Positions 40,627-48,724 of a stretch of DNA of 64,000 bases are shown piece after piece. The stretch comes from JAGDMS01 sp050015455 (lineage in GTDB: Bacteria; Desulfobacterota; Binatia; HRBIN30), in assembly GCA_050015455.1 (NCBI GenBank), contig JBEKBJ010000001.1:80291-144290 (forward strand), in the 5' to 3' direction. Each line of letters opens with the position of its first letter. Positions within the stretch are counted from its first letter, which is position 1. The position numbers and the translations under genes are program-made. The notes under the pieces are model-generated. The model was not told the origin of the DNA. It made no database searches and was given only the letters and a program-made list of their open reading frames with translations.

Positions 40627-42106
40627 GATGGTCGAAGGGTCTGCAGTCGAGACACGGGAGGCTGCTACGCAGGCGGTTGCGGGCCGCCGCGCGATGACGC
40701 GGACAGGCCTGGCGGCGAAACATACGGTCGATTTCCTGGTGGCCTTGTTGGGGGTAGTCAGCCTGCTGCCCGTGTTCATCCTGGTGGCGGTGCTTATCAA
40801 ACTGGGTTCGCCGGGGCCGGTTTTCTTCGGCCAGAAACGCACGGGGCGCAACGGCAAGTTGTTCGAAATGTACAAGTTCCGGACGATGGTGCAGGGCGCG
40901 TATCTGATGGGATCGCGGCTGACCGTCAAGCGCGATCCGCGTATCACTCGGCTCGGACGGCTTCTGCGCTGGTCCAAGATCGATGAGCTGCCGCAGTTGT
41001 TCAATGTCTTGCGCGGCGAGATGAGCCTTATAGGCCCGCGTCCGGAGGACCCACACTTCATCCAGTTCTACACGCCGGAGCAACGGCGCGTGTTACTGTT
41101 GCGCCCCGGCATCGTAGGCCCGAGCCAGATCGAAGGGCGCGATGAGATCGACAGTTACCCGGACGGCCTCAAGGATACCGAAAGTTACTACGTCAAGCAC
41201 GTCCTGCCACCGAAGCTGCAGCGCGACCTTGAGTATCTGGAGCGCGCGACGTTTTGGGGTGACATGGCGTTGCTGCTCCGCGGCCTGTGGATCACCGTGC
41301 GCGGCGCATTCAAGGCCAAGTATCTCTGGCGCCGCCGCCGCCAGCTCGCTCTGATGGGGGTCGACCTTGTGCTGGCGGTGACAGCCTATGCACTGGCAAT
41401 GCTGATACGCTTCGATTGGCAGTGGCCGGAGGCCGAGTACACCTTTCAAACGGTGGCGCTGATCGCGCTCCTACGTCCACCGCTGCTGCTGTACTTCGGT
41501 GCCTACCAGGGTATCGCCTCCTATTTGGGGCTGTGGGACCTGGTGGCCGTGTTCAAGGCTGTCACGGTGGGCTCGATTGCGGCTGCCGGATTGACCTACT
41601 TTGTCGGCTCGCAATCACATCCGCGATCGGTGTTCTTGATCGACTGGGCTTTGCTGCTGTTTCTGCTTTCCAGCACGCGCTACCTCCTGAGAATCTGGAC
41701 CCGTTGGTATCCGCGCAAGCGATGGAAAGCGCGCGAAAGGGCGATCATCGTCGGGGCTGGACACGGCGGAGAACAGATCAGTCGCGTCCTGATCGATGAT
41801 CCCTCGTCCGCGTATCAGCCGGTGGGCTTCATTGACGAGTCGGCTGAACGATGGGGCTCTGCGATTCACGGGATCAAGGTGCTGGGCGGGACCACAGAGC
41901 TGCAACTTGCCTTGTCGGCAAACGGCGTCAAAGTCGTTTTCGTTTGCCTCTCAGACCTCACCGAGAGTGCCACTCGCGAGGTGGCGGAGGTCTGCGCGGC
42001 AGCAGGCGTGGAGTGCCGCATGTTGCCGGCGTTGAGTGAACTGCTGAATACTGACAGCTTTACCGTCGACCGATCGACCACGGCTGCCGGGGTCGATCGG
42101 GGCTGA
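40610..42106 (+). CDS. Sugar-1-phosphate transferase fused to a CapD/WbpM-like N-terminal half (reverse domain order)
   Basis: 498 residues. Residues about 35-225 are a complete bacterial sugar transferase domain with one membrane helix: FGQKRTGRNGKLFEMYKFRTMV, KIDELPQLFNVLRGEMSLIGPRPE, RPGIVGPSQIEGR. Residues about 245-360 add four membrane segments, and about 375-480 a Rossmann-like domain (AIIVGAGHGGEQISRVL, VGFIDESAERWG). In WcaJ-type enzymes these parts precede the transferase domain. In CapD-type enzymes they are followed by a dehydratase, which is missing here: the protein ends just where it would start. It should attach the first sugar-phosphate to undecaprenyl phosphate. Confidence 0.82.
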   Translation: MQIGAEMVEGSAVETREAATQAVAGRRAMTRTGLAAKHTVDFLVALLGVVSLLPVFILVAVLIKLGSPGPVFFGQKRTGRNGKLFEMYKFRTMVQGAYLMGSRLTVKRDPRITRLGRLLRWSKIDELPQLFNVLRGEMSLIGPRPEDPHFIQFYTPEQRRVLLLRPGIVGPSQIEGRDEIDSYPDGLKDTESYYVKHVLPPKLQRDLEYLERATFWGDMALLLRGLWITVRGAFKAKYLWRRRRQLALMGVDLVLAVTAYALAMLIRFDWQWPEAEYTFQTVALIALLRPPLLLYFGAYQGIASYLGLWDLVAVFKAVTVGSIAAAGLTYFVGSQSHPRSVFLIDWALLLFLLSSTRYLLRIWTRWYPRKRWKARERAIIVGAGHGGEQISRVLIDDPSSAYQPVGFIDESAERWGSAIHGIKVLGGTTELQLALSANGVKVVFVCLSDLTESATREVAEVCAAAGVECRMLPALSELLNTDSFTVDRSTTAAGVDRG

Positions 42107-42269
42107 CGGGGCCGCAATGGCTTGCCAGTGGAAAGGTAGTTGATCGCCGACGGCTGCGGGCTCCGCTACGCCGCGAGCGCATGCGTGCCCAATCGGAGCG
42201 GGCCGGGCCGTTCTGGCGCGCGCGCGGCCCGCGGAGCGTTCGGATAGCAGGGTGCAAGAAGGAGGGGTC

Positions 42270-43277
42270 ATGCGAGACAATGTCGTTTTGGTCACGGGCG
42301 GCGCCGGGTACATCGGCGCTCACCTAGTGCGCAAGCTGCTGCAACGCGGCTACCACGTGCGCGTGCTCGACAAGTTCCTCTACGGGGAACACGGCGTCGC
42401 CGAGTTGCGAGGGGATCCGAATTTCGAGTTGCGCTACGGTGACATTTGCAACATCCGCGACGTTGTCCAAGCGGTGAACGGCGTGCGGGCTGTCGTCGCG
42501 CTGGCGGCGCTCGTCGGCGATGCTGCCTGCGATTTGGATCCGCGCGAGGCTTTAACCACCAACTTCGAAGCCACGCGGTGCTTGTTGGAGAGCTGTCGCG
42601 AAGTCGGCGTTGGCCGCTTGGTGTTTGCCTCTTCGTGCAGCGTCTACGGCGCCAACGGGAACCATCTGCTGCGGGAAGACTCTTACCTCAATCCTGTCTC
42701 CCTGTACGCCCGCACGCGCATCATGTCCGAGCAAGTCTTGTTGCAAGAGCACGGGCCAGTCGAGGTCGTCATCCTGCGCTTGTCGACGGTGTGTGGACTG
42801 TCGCCGCGGATGCGATTTGATCTGATGGTCAATACGATCACTGCCCGCGCAAGCGTCGAGGGCCGGGTCCGCATCGTCGGGGCCAATCAGTGGCGCCCGC
42901 ACCTCCACGTGCAGGACGCCGCCGAGGCCTTTCTGACGGCGGTCGAGGCGCCTGCTGCGGCCGCCGCCAATCAGGTGTTCAACGTCGGGGATGAAAGCCA
43001 GAACTTCACGGTCGGCGAAATTGCAGACAAGGTCGTCGAACAGATTCCGGGAACCGTGGTGGAGTACTTCGACAACATCGAGGATCGGCGCAGCTACCGC
43101 GTAGCCTTTGACCACATCCATGAGCGGCTGGGTTTGGTGCCGACGCACACCGTGGATGACGCCATCCGCGAGGTGCGCACGGTGCTGCAAACCGGAGAGG
43201 TCCGCAACTACGCCGACGAAGTCTACCACAACGTGAAGCAGCTGCAGCGCAACAGCCGCCTGCGCCTCCACGCCTGA
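42270..43277 (+). CDS. NAD-dependent epimerase/dehydratase
   Basis: 335 residues from ATG 42270 with AAGGAGG directly upstream. Extended SDR: VTGGAGYIGAHLVRKLLQRGY (NAD site), SSCSVYG and YARTRIMSEQVL with the catalytic Tyr but Arg-x-Arg where YxxxK normally has Lys: YARTR. ILRLSTVCGLSPRMR follows. Acts on a nucleotide sugar for the repeat unit. The Lys-to-Arg change in the catalytic YxxxK is unusual. The 163-base gap before it holds GC-rich palindromes but no gene. Confidence 0.85.
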   Translation: MRDNVVLVTGGAGYIGAHLVRKLLQRGYHVRVLDKFLYGEHGVAELRGDPNFELRYGDICNIRDVVQAVNGVRAVVALAALVGDAACDLDPREALTTNFEATRCLLESCREVGVGRLVFASSCSVYGANGNHLLREDSYLNPVSLYARTRIMSEQVLLQEHGPVEVVILRLSTVCGLSPRMRFDLMVNTITARASVEGRVRIVGANQWRPHLHVQDAAEAFLTAVEAPAAAAANQVFNVGDESQNFTVGEIADKVVEQIPGTVVEYFDNIEDRRSYRVAFDHIHERLGLVPTHTVDDAIREVRTVLQTGEVRNYADEVYHNVKQLQRNSRLRLHA

Positions 43278-43305
43278 GCGTCTGTCTGGAATCCCACGTG
43301 TGCTG

Positions 43306-44382
43306 ATGTCATCTGCAGCACGTATCCGGGTCGCTCTCCTCGGGTGCGGCCGCATCGCTCACGTCCACGCCGGCTACCTGCGCCAGGTGCCGGAGGTCGA
43401 GTTCATCGGCGCCTGTGATCTTGACCCTGTCAGCCGCGAAAAGTTCGCCGGGCGCTGGCAACTGCCGACGTTTGCGGACGTGGATGAGTTGATCGCCGCC
43501 GCCGAGCCGCATGTGGTCCACGTGCTCACACCTCCGGCGACGCACGCCAGGCTGACTGTCGAGCTGCTCGACGCCGGGCTCCACGTGCTCGTCGAAAAGC
43601 CCATGGCGCTCACGACGGTGGACGCCGACGCCATGGTGGCGGCGGCTCGTCGCACCGGCCGCGTGCTGACGGTGGATCATAACCGCTGGTTCGACCCCGT
43701 GATGCAGCGGGCGCGCGCACTGCTGGAGACGGGGCAGCTAGGGACATTGATCGGTGTCGATGTGTTTGCAGGCGCGGCCGCTGGCGAAGGCGATCTGCCG
43801 GAAACGGGACACTGGAAGGCCTCCTTGCCCGGCGGCATCCTCTACGACCTGGCGCCGCACCCCGTGTACTTGCTGAGCGGGTTGCTCGGTGCGGTGCAGG
43901 AGCTGCACGTCGTGCGGCGAGTGGATGCGGATGGCCGCATCGAGGAGTTGCGCGCCGTTGCCGACGGCGCGCACGCCACGGGGAGTCTCACGATCTCGCT
44001 GGCCACACGGCCGCCTATGAACCGCGTCACCCTGTACGGCAGCGAGATGACGGCCGACGCCAATCTGAACAATATGACACTGATAGTGCGACGGACGCGG
44101 CGCGTACCAAAACTGATCGGTAAGGTGCTGCCCAATCTCGACGAAGCAGTACGGTTACTCTACGCCACTGCCGTGAACGGTGTTGAATTCGTACGCGGCC
44201 GGCAGCGGTTTTACCCGGGGATGGGGTTGCACTTCCGGGCGCTTTACCGGGCGCTTGCGGCAGGACAGCCGCCGCCGGTGACGGCCGAGGACGGGCGGGC
44301 CGCGGTGTCGTTGCTGCAGCAGTTATGGGAACAGGCGGGGGTGTCGATCGAGCCGGACGCTCGCCGGGTGGTACAGGCGTGA
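43306..44382 (+). CDS. Gfo/Idh/MocA-family oxidoreductase
   Basis: 358 residues from ATG 43306 (GTG 43300 is also possible). IRVALLGCGRIAHVHAGYLRQV (Rossmann), VVHVLTPPATHARLTVELLDAGLHVLVEKPMALT with the EKP motif, and a C-terminal sheet domain with GHWKASLPGGILYDLAPHPVYL. Members oxidise or reduce nucleotide sugars. It overlaps the next gene by four bases. Confidence 0.88.
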   Translation: MSSAARIRVALLGCGRIAHVHAGYLRQVPEVEFIGACDLDPVSREKFAGRWQLPTFADVDELIAAAEPHVVHVLTPPATHARLTVELLDAGLHVLVEKPMALTTVDADAMVAAARRTGRVLTVDHNRWFDPVMQRARALLETGQLGTLIGVDVFAGAAAGEGDLPETGHWKASLPGGILYDLAPHPVYLLSGLLGAVQELHVVRRVDADGRIEELRAVADGAHATGSLTISLATRPPMNRVTLYGSEMTADANLNNMTLIVRRTRRVPKLIGKVLPNLDEAVRLLYATAVNGVEFVRGRQRFYPGMGLHFRALYRALAAGQPPPVTAEDGRAAVSLLQQLWEQAGVSIEPDARRVVQA

Positions 44383-45365
44383 AAGCGTTGGTTACGGGCG
44401 CTGCCGGATTCCTCGGACAGGCGGTCGTCCGCCGCCTGCAACGCGAAGGGGTCGCCGTGCGGGCATTGGTGCGCCGCGGACGGACGTACGCGGGCGACGG
44501 CGTCGAACGCTGCGAGGGGGATTTGTGCGACGAGGCTTCGATCGCCGCGGCGGTACGCGGCGTCGATTGGGTGGTGCATGCCGCCGCCCGTGTGGCCACC
44601 ACCGGGAAATGGGAAGAGTTTGCCGAAGCCAACATTCGCGGCACGCGACGCGTGATCCGGGCAGCCCGCGCCGCGGGCGTGCAGCGCATCGTGCATATCA
44701 GCTCGCTCGGTGTGTACGACGTGCCCCGTGATGGGATGACCATCACTGAGGAGAGCCCCTACGAGAGCGAGGCGAATGCGCGCGGCCACTACAGCCGCTC
44801 GAAGCTCGCGGCCGATCGGCTGGCGTTGTGGGAAGCCGCGCATGGCGCCCCGGTAGTCGTCCTGCGGCCTGGCTTGCTGTACGGCCCGGGCAAGCGCCCA
44901 CCGCTGGCGCGTCAGAGCTTTGGGAAGGCCGGATTCAAGTTCATTCTGGCGACGCGTCAGTACACCCTGCCGTTTTCGTACATCGACAACGTCGCCGACG
45001 CCGTCCTCCTGGCGCTGCAGGCTCCCGACGCGGTCGCGAAGGCGTTCACCGTGGTCGACGCGAATGTTCGCCAAGCGGAGCTGGTGGCGGCGTACCGTGC
45101 TGCGGCCGGGGAAAGTTGGCGCGCGGTGTTTCTGCCCGTGCGTTTGATTGCTGCTGCGGCGTGGGGTGTGGAGCGCGGGTGCCGGCTGGCGCGGCGGCGG
45201 CCGCCGGTGACCCGTCATCAGATTCAGCGCGCGACCCGGCGCGCCATGTACGACTGCTCCCGTGCGCAACAGCTGCTTGGGTGGCGGCCGGCAGTGGACA
45301 TCCAGGAAGGGCTGCAACGCAGTTTCGCCTCGCTGCGGGCGGCAAGCGTGGAGCAACCTGCATGA
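44379..45365 (+). CDS. NAD-dependent epimerase/dehydratase (SDR)
   Basis: 328 residues from GTG 44379 (GTGA overlap). KALVTGAAGFLGQAVVRRL, VHAAARVATTGKWEEF, ISSLGVYD and YSRSKLAADRLAL with the catalytic Tyr-x3-Lys, then VVVLRPGLLYGPGKRP. Likely a nucleotide-sugar or sterol-dehydrogenase-like SDR; with the Gfo/Idh enzyme and aminotransferase it probably shapes an unusual sugar. Confidence 0.85.
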   Translation: MKALVTGAAGFLGQAVVRRLQREGVAVRALVRRGRTYAGDGVERCEGDLCDEASIAAAVRGVDWVVHAAARVATTGKWEEFAEANIRGTRRVIRAARAAGVQRIVHISSLGVYDVPRDGMTITEESPYESEANARGHYSRSKLAADRLALWEAAHGAPVVVLRPGLLYGPGKRPPLARQSFGKAGFKFILATRQYTLPFSYIDNVADAVLLALQAPDAVAKAFTVVDANVRQAELVAAYRAAAGESWRAVFLPVRLIAAAAWGVERGCRLARRRPPVTRHQIQRATRRAMYDCSRAQQLLGWRPAVDIQEGLQRSFASLRAASVEQPA

Positions 45366-46111
45366 AGCCGATCGATCAGCGTGCGGACCTCCAGCGGTAC
45401 TACCAAGATCGAGGCGTCGTCGGCACGTACATGCAACGCCGCACCGGTCAGCCGCTGAACGGCGTGCTGCACCGCAGGCAAGTGCGTTTTCTGAATCGCG
45501 TGCTGGCCACCCGGCAGCCGCATGCGGTGCTGGAGATTGCCTGCGGCCCGGGCCGCTTGACCGCGGAGTTGCGCGGCGTGGCGTTGGGTGTGGGGGTCGA
45601 CGCCAGCCCGGCGATGCTGGAGACCGCCAAGCGGCGGTTGAACGGAAGTCCGTCGCGTTGGTCGTTCCTACGCACGGACGCTTTCGTGCTGCCGTTTCGA
45701 TCAGAGGTCTTCGATGCGGTGTACACGCTGCGCTTCGTCCGCCACTTTCAGCTTGAAGATCGGCGGAGGCTCTACCGCGAGATCCAACGGGTGTTGCGGC
45801 CGCGGGGCACGTTTATCATCGATGCCCTGAACCACGACGTATCGTACCCGGCGCGGTTGAAGCGGGGCCTCGATCACTACCAGATCTACGATGTCCTGTA
45901 CCGACCGGGTGAGGTCGAGGCGGAGTTGGAAGCAGCCGGGTTTCGCGTGCTCGCCAGCGAGGGAATGCTGAAGCACTTCCCCTTGCAACAGCGACTCAAT
46001 CGGTTGCGCTTCCGCCTCGGTGGGGCGGCGCGGGCAGTCATCAATGCGCTCGAACGCCTGCCCGGCAACCGTCCGTCTACGTGGATGGTGCTCTGCGAAG
46101 GACCGGCGTGA
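45362..46111 (+). CDS. SAM-dependent methyltransferase
   Basis: 249 residues, ATGA overlap with the preceding gene. Class I fold: VLEIACGPGRLTAEL (SAM-binding motif I), GVDASPAMLETAKRRL, LRTDAFVLPFRSEVFDAVYTLRFVRHF, then RVLRPRGTFIIDALNH. Probably methylates the sugar or lipid intermediate; the substrate is not evident. Confidence 0.87.
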   Translation: MKPIDQRADLQRYYQDRGVVGTYMQRRTGQPLNGVLHRRQVRFLNRVLATRQPHAVLEIACGPGRLTAELRGVALGVGVDASPAMLETAKRRLNGSPSRWSFLRTDAFVLPFRSEVFDAVYTLRFVRHFQLEDRRRLYREIQRVLRPRGTFIIDALNHDVSYPARLKRGLDHYQIYDVLYRPGEVEAELEAAGFRVLASEGMLKHFPLQQRLNRLRFRLGGAARAVINALERLPGNRPSTWMVLCEGPA

Positions 46112-46130
46112 GCGGACTGAGCGACGGATC

Positions 46131-46418
46131 GTGTCACAACTCCGTAGCGTGGTCACCGTCGGCAACGGTGCTGCCGGAATGATGGCAGCGATTGCAGCGG
46201 CGCCGGATACGGACTGCACGGTGGTGACCGACGGGCCGTTGGGTCGGTCGAACTCTATGATGGCGCAAGGCGGGTCGCAGCTCCCGGGATTGTTTCTCGC
46301 TGGCGAGATCGTCGGCGGTCTGCACAAGCGGAATCGCTTGATTGGTAACGGCATCACCGACTGGCTGGTGCACGGTCGCATTGCGGGTCGTGCTGCGGCG
46401 GCGTACGTGAGGCTGTAG
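46131..46418 (+). pseudogene. Internally deleted flavoprotein (NadB/fumarate-reductase type)
   Basis: 95 codons, GTG 46131 to TAG 46418. The first half (VVTVGNGAAGMMAAIAAA, then DGPLGRSNSMMAQGGSQLP) is the N-terminal FAD-binding start of L-aspartate-oxidase or fumarate-reductase flavoproteins. The second half (GLFLAGEIVGGLHKRNRLIG, NGITDWLVHGRIAGRAAA) is the C-terminal end of the same family. The several hundred residues between are missing, yet the frame is kept. It cannot bind FAD as a normal enzyme. It ends five bases before the lyase gene. Confidence 0.75.
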
Positions 46419-46422
46419 GCCG

Positions 46423-47934
46423 ATGGCTGCGCACGACGCGGGGGAGCATCAATTGGGAGTGGGAGCGCGGCTGGCGGAGCCGCCGTCGGCAGCACTTGTG
46501 TCCTCGTTCGGCGCGGAGTTGGAGTTCGCGCACGTGTTGTACGAGGGCCTCGGCTATGCCGACCTTGCGCACACGGTCATGCTCATGGAGGCAGGATTGA
46601 TCCCGCAACCTGCAGGCGTGAGGTTGCTACACGAGTTAGTGGCGCTTCATGACCTGGGCATCGGGGGCATCGCGCTCGAGGCGAAATGGGGTGACATTTA
46701 CAACAACCGCGATGCCGAGCTGCAGAGACGTCTGGGTGATGGCGCAGGGTGGTTGCATGTCGGGCGCGCTCGGCGCGAGGCGCTCAACCTCGGCTGGTTG
46801 CTGCACGTTCGCAATGCCTGCCACCGGCTGCTCGGTGTCGCATTGGCTTTCGTTGAGACGCTGACGCGGTTGGCGGAGCAACACACCGAGACAGTCATGC
46901 CGGACTTCACGTATCTCCAGCACGCGCAGCCAACGACCCTGGGCCACTTTGTCCTGGGTTTCGCGTATCCAGTGGTGCGTGATGTGGAACGTCTCTTGCG
47001 CGAAGTCGTTTTCTTCAACCGCAGCCCTGCGGGATCGGCGAGCACGAACGGATCGCGTCTGCCGCTGAACCGAGATCGCATCCGGGCGCTGCTGGGCTTC
47101 GATGACATCGTCGTGCACTGTCGCGACGCCATGTGGGAACCAGATCTGCCGATCAATCTGATGGGCGTGTTGGTCTCGCTGGTCACAACGGCTGACCGCC
47201 TCACGGAGGAGTTGCAGCTCTGGAGCACCGCCGAATTTGGGTTCATGGAACTTGCGGACCGCCATTGCCGGACGAGCGTCATCATGCCCCAGAAGAAGAA
47301 CCCATACGCGCTTGCTTTCATCCGTGGTAAGGCCCGAGAAACCGACGGGCAGCTCGTGAGCGTTATCACGACCAACCAAACGCCGTCCGGTCAGCTCGAC
47401 AATCGGAATGCGTCCTATGAGCTTGTGCCGAGAGCGCTTGCGACGACGACAGGAATCATGCGGCTGCTCGCTGAAGTCGTGGAGGCGGCGCGTTTCGACC
47501 GGTCGCGCATGCGGACGCAAGCGGAAACCGGATGTACGTGGGGAACGGATCTGGTGGACATGTTGATGCAGCGCGAGCACATCGACTCGCGTACCGCGCA
47601 CGAGATCGTTGGCAGCGTGGTTGCACACTGGGCTGACGCAGGCACGAGCGGACTGGTGGCCGATCTGGATCGCGCATTTCGTGCGCGCGTCGGGCATGAG
47701 CCCACGGCGAATCTTGACGAAATCGCTGCCGAGCTGGTGCCGGATCGTATCGTCCAGGACCGTTGCGGGGTGGGCAGCTGTGCCCCAGCCTCGGTCCGTG
47801 CGATGGCGAACGATCTGCGGGACTGGTCTGCCCGGATCAACGATGAGCTGGAGCTGGCGCGTGCCAGATCAAATTTTCCGAGTCTATTGCGACACACGGT
47901 CGCGCAGCACTTGGGGGGAGAGGATGGCGAATGA
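46423..47934 (+). CDS. Argininosuccinate-lyase/aspartase-superfamily lyase
   Basis: 503 residues. The family signature region is RTSVIMPQKKNPYALAFIRGKARE (usual GSS-x-MPQKKNP; here T replaces the first G, catalytic Ser kept). DFTYLQHAQPTTLGHFVLGFAYPVVRD is the conserved ASL His region; NGSRLPLNRDRIRALLGF also fits. True ASL cuts argininosuccinate; this one overlaps the phosphosulfolactate synthase gene by four bases. In the bacterial coenzyme M pathway an aspartase/fumarase-superfamily member eliminates phosphate from phosphosulfolactate to give sulfoacrylate. That is a plausible role here, but it is an inference from gene neighbourhood. Confidence 0.8.
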   Translation: MAAHDAGEHQLGVGARLAEPPSAALVSSFGAELEFAHVLYEGLGYADLAHTVMLMEAGLIPQPAGVRLLHELVALHDLGIGGIALEAKWGDIYNNRDAELQRRLGDGAGWLHVGRARREALNLGWLLHVRNACHRLLGVALAFVETLTRLAEQHTETVMPDFTYLQHAQPTTLGHFVLGFAYPVVRDVERLLREVVFFNRSPAGSASTNGSRLPLNRDRIRALLGFDDIVVHCRDAMWEPDLPINLMGVLVSLVTTADRLTEELQLWSTAEFGFMELADRHCRTSVIMPQKKNPYALAFIRGKARETDGQLVSVITTNQTPSGQLDNRNASYELVPRALATTTGIMRLLAEVVEAARFDRSRMRTQAETGCTWGTDLVDMLMQREHIDSRTAHEIVGSVVAHWADAGTSGLVADLDRAFRARVGHEPTANLDEIAAELVPDRIVQDRCGVGSCAPASVRAMANDLRDWSARINDELELARARSNFPSLLRHTVAQHLGGEDGE

Positions 47935-48692
47935 TGGGTATACTAGAACTGTTCTGTGACGGGAAGCGGACGCGTAAGCCGCGTGAGACCGGCCTGACGC
48001 ACGTGCTCGACAAGGGCATGTCGGTGGCTGAGATCCACAACATGCTTGAAGTCGGCGGCAGTTACGTCGACATCGTCAAGCTCGGCTGGGGAACTTCCGT
48101 GGTGGTGGAAAACCTGCAAAACAAGGTGCAGGCCCTCCACTCACGCGGCCTCAACGTCTGTTGTGGCGGGAGCCTTTTTGAGTACGCATACAGTTGCAAC
48201 AAAGTCGACGACTACATCGCCGCTCTGAAGGATAACGGGTTTACCATGGTCGAGGTCTCCGATGGCGTCATCGAGATCCCCGCCTCCGAGAAACTGCGCC
48301 AGATTGCGCGGCTCGCGAAGGACTTTCGCGTGCTCTCGGAGGTGGGGAGTAAAGACAGCGCCGTTGTTGTGGCGCCGTTTCGATGGGTCAAGCAGATCCG
48401 AGACGAGCTCGAGGCCGGTGCTTGGAAGGTGATTGCCGAAGGTCGCGAATCGGGAACCGTTGGGCTCTATCGTGAAAGCGGCGAGATCCGCACTGGCCTG
48501 GTCGAGGAGATCGAGGTGCAGGTCGATACTTCGAAGCTGATCTTTGAGGCACCGCAAAAGGCGCAGCAGGTCTGGATGGTCAAGCATTTCGGCTGCAACG
48601 TGAACCTCGGCAATATCCCGCCGCAGGATCTCATCTCGGTGGAAACGATTCGCCAGGGCCTGCGCGCGGACACCATGCTGATGCGAAGCTGA
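47931..48692 (+). CDS. comA: Phosphosulfolactate synthase (ComA family)
   Basis: 253 residues. The TIM-barrel motifs of ComA are clear: GLTHVLDKGMSVAEI, YVDIVKLGWGTSVV (catalytic Lys), VCCGGSLFEYAY, MVEVSDGVIEIP, LSEVGSKDS, VIAEGRESGTVGLY. The family adds sulfite to phosphoenolpyruvate to form phosphosulfolactate, the first step to coenzyme M in methanogens and some bacteria and to sulfolactate in Bacillus spores. Translationally coupled to the lyase (ATGA). The convergent ATP-grasp gene ends 32 bases away. Confidence 0.9.
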   Translation: MMGILELFCDGKRTRKPRETGLTHVLDKGMSVAEIHNMLEVGGSYVDIVKLGWGTSVVVENLQNKVQALHSRGLNVCCGGSLFEYAYSCNKVDDYIAALKDNGFTMVEVSDGVIEIPASEKLRQIARLAKDFRVLSEVGSKDSAVVVAPFRWVKQIRDELEAGAWKVIAEGRESGTVGLYRESGEIRTGLVEEIEVQVDTSKLIFEAPQKAQQVWMVKHFGCNVNLGNIPPQDLISVETIRQGLRADTMLMRS

Positions 48693-48724
48693 GCCGACGG
48701 CGGGCGCGGAGTGCGGCGTCCGGC

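Noticed and set aside
44828..45361. 5' extension of the methyltransferase frame across the preceding SDR gene
   Set aside because: The extension is a low-complexity shadow; the ATGA joint at 45362 and family alignment set the start there.
48693..48724. GC-rich imperfect palindrome between the convergent comA and ATP-grasp genes
   Set aside because: The stem is interrupted and no U tract is present on either strand, so I did not call a terminator.
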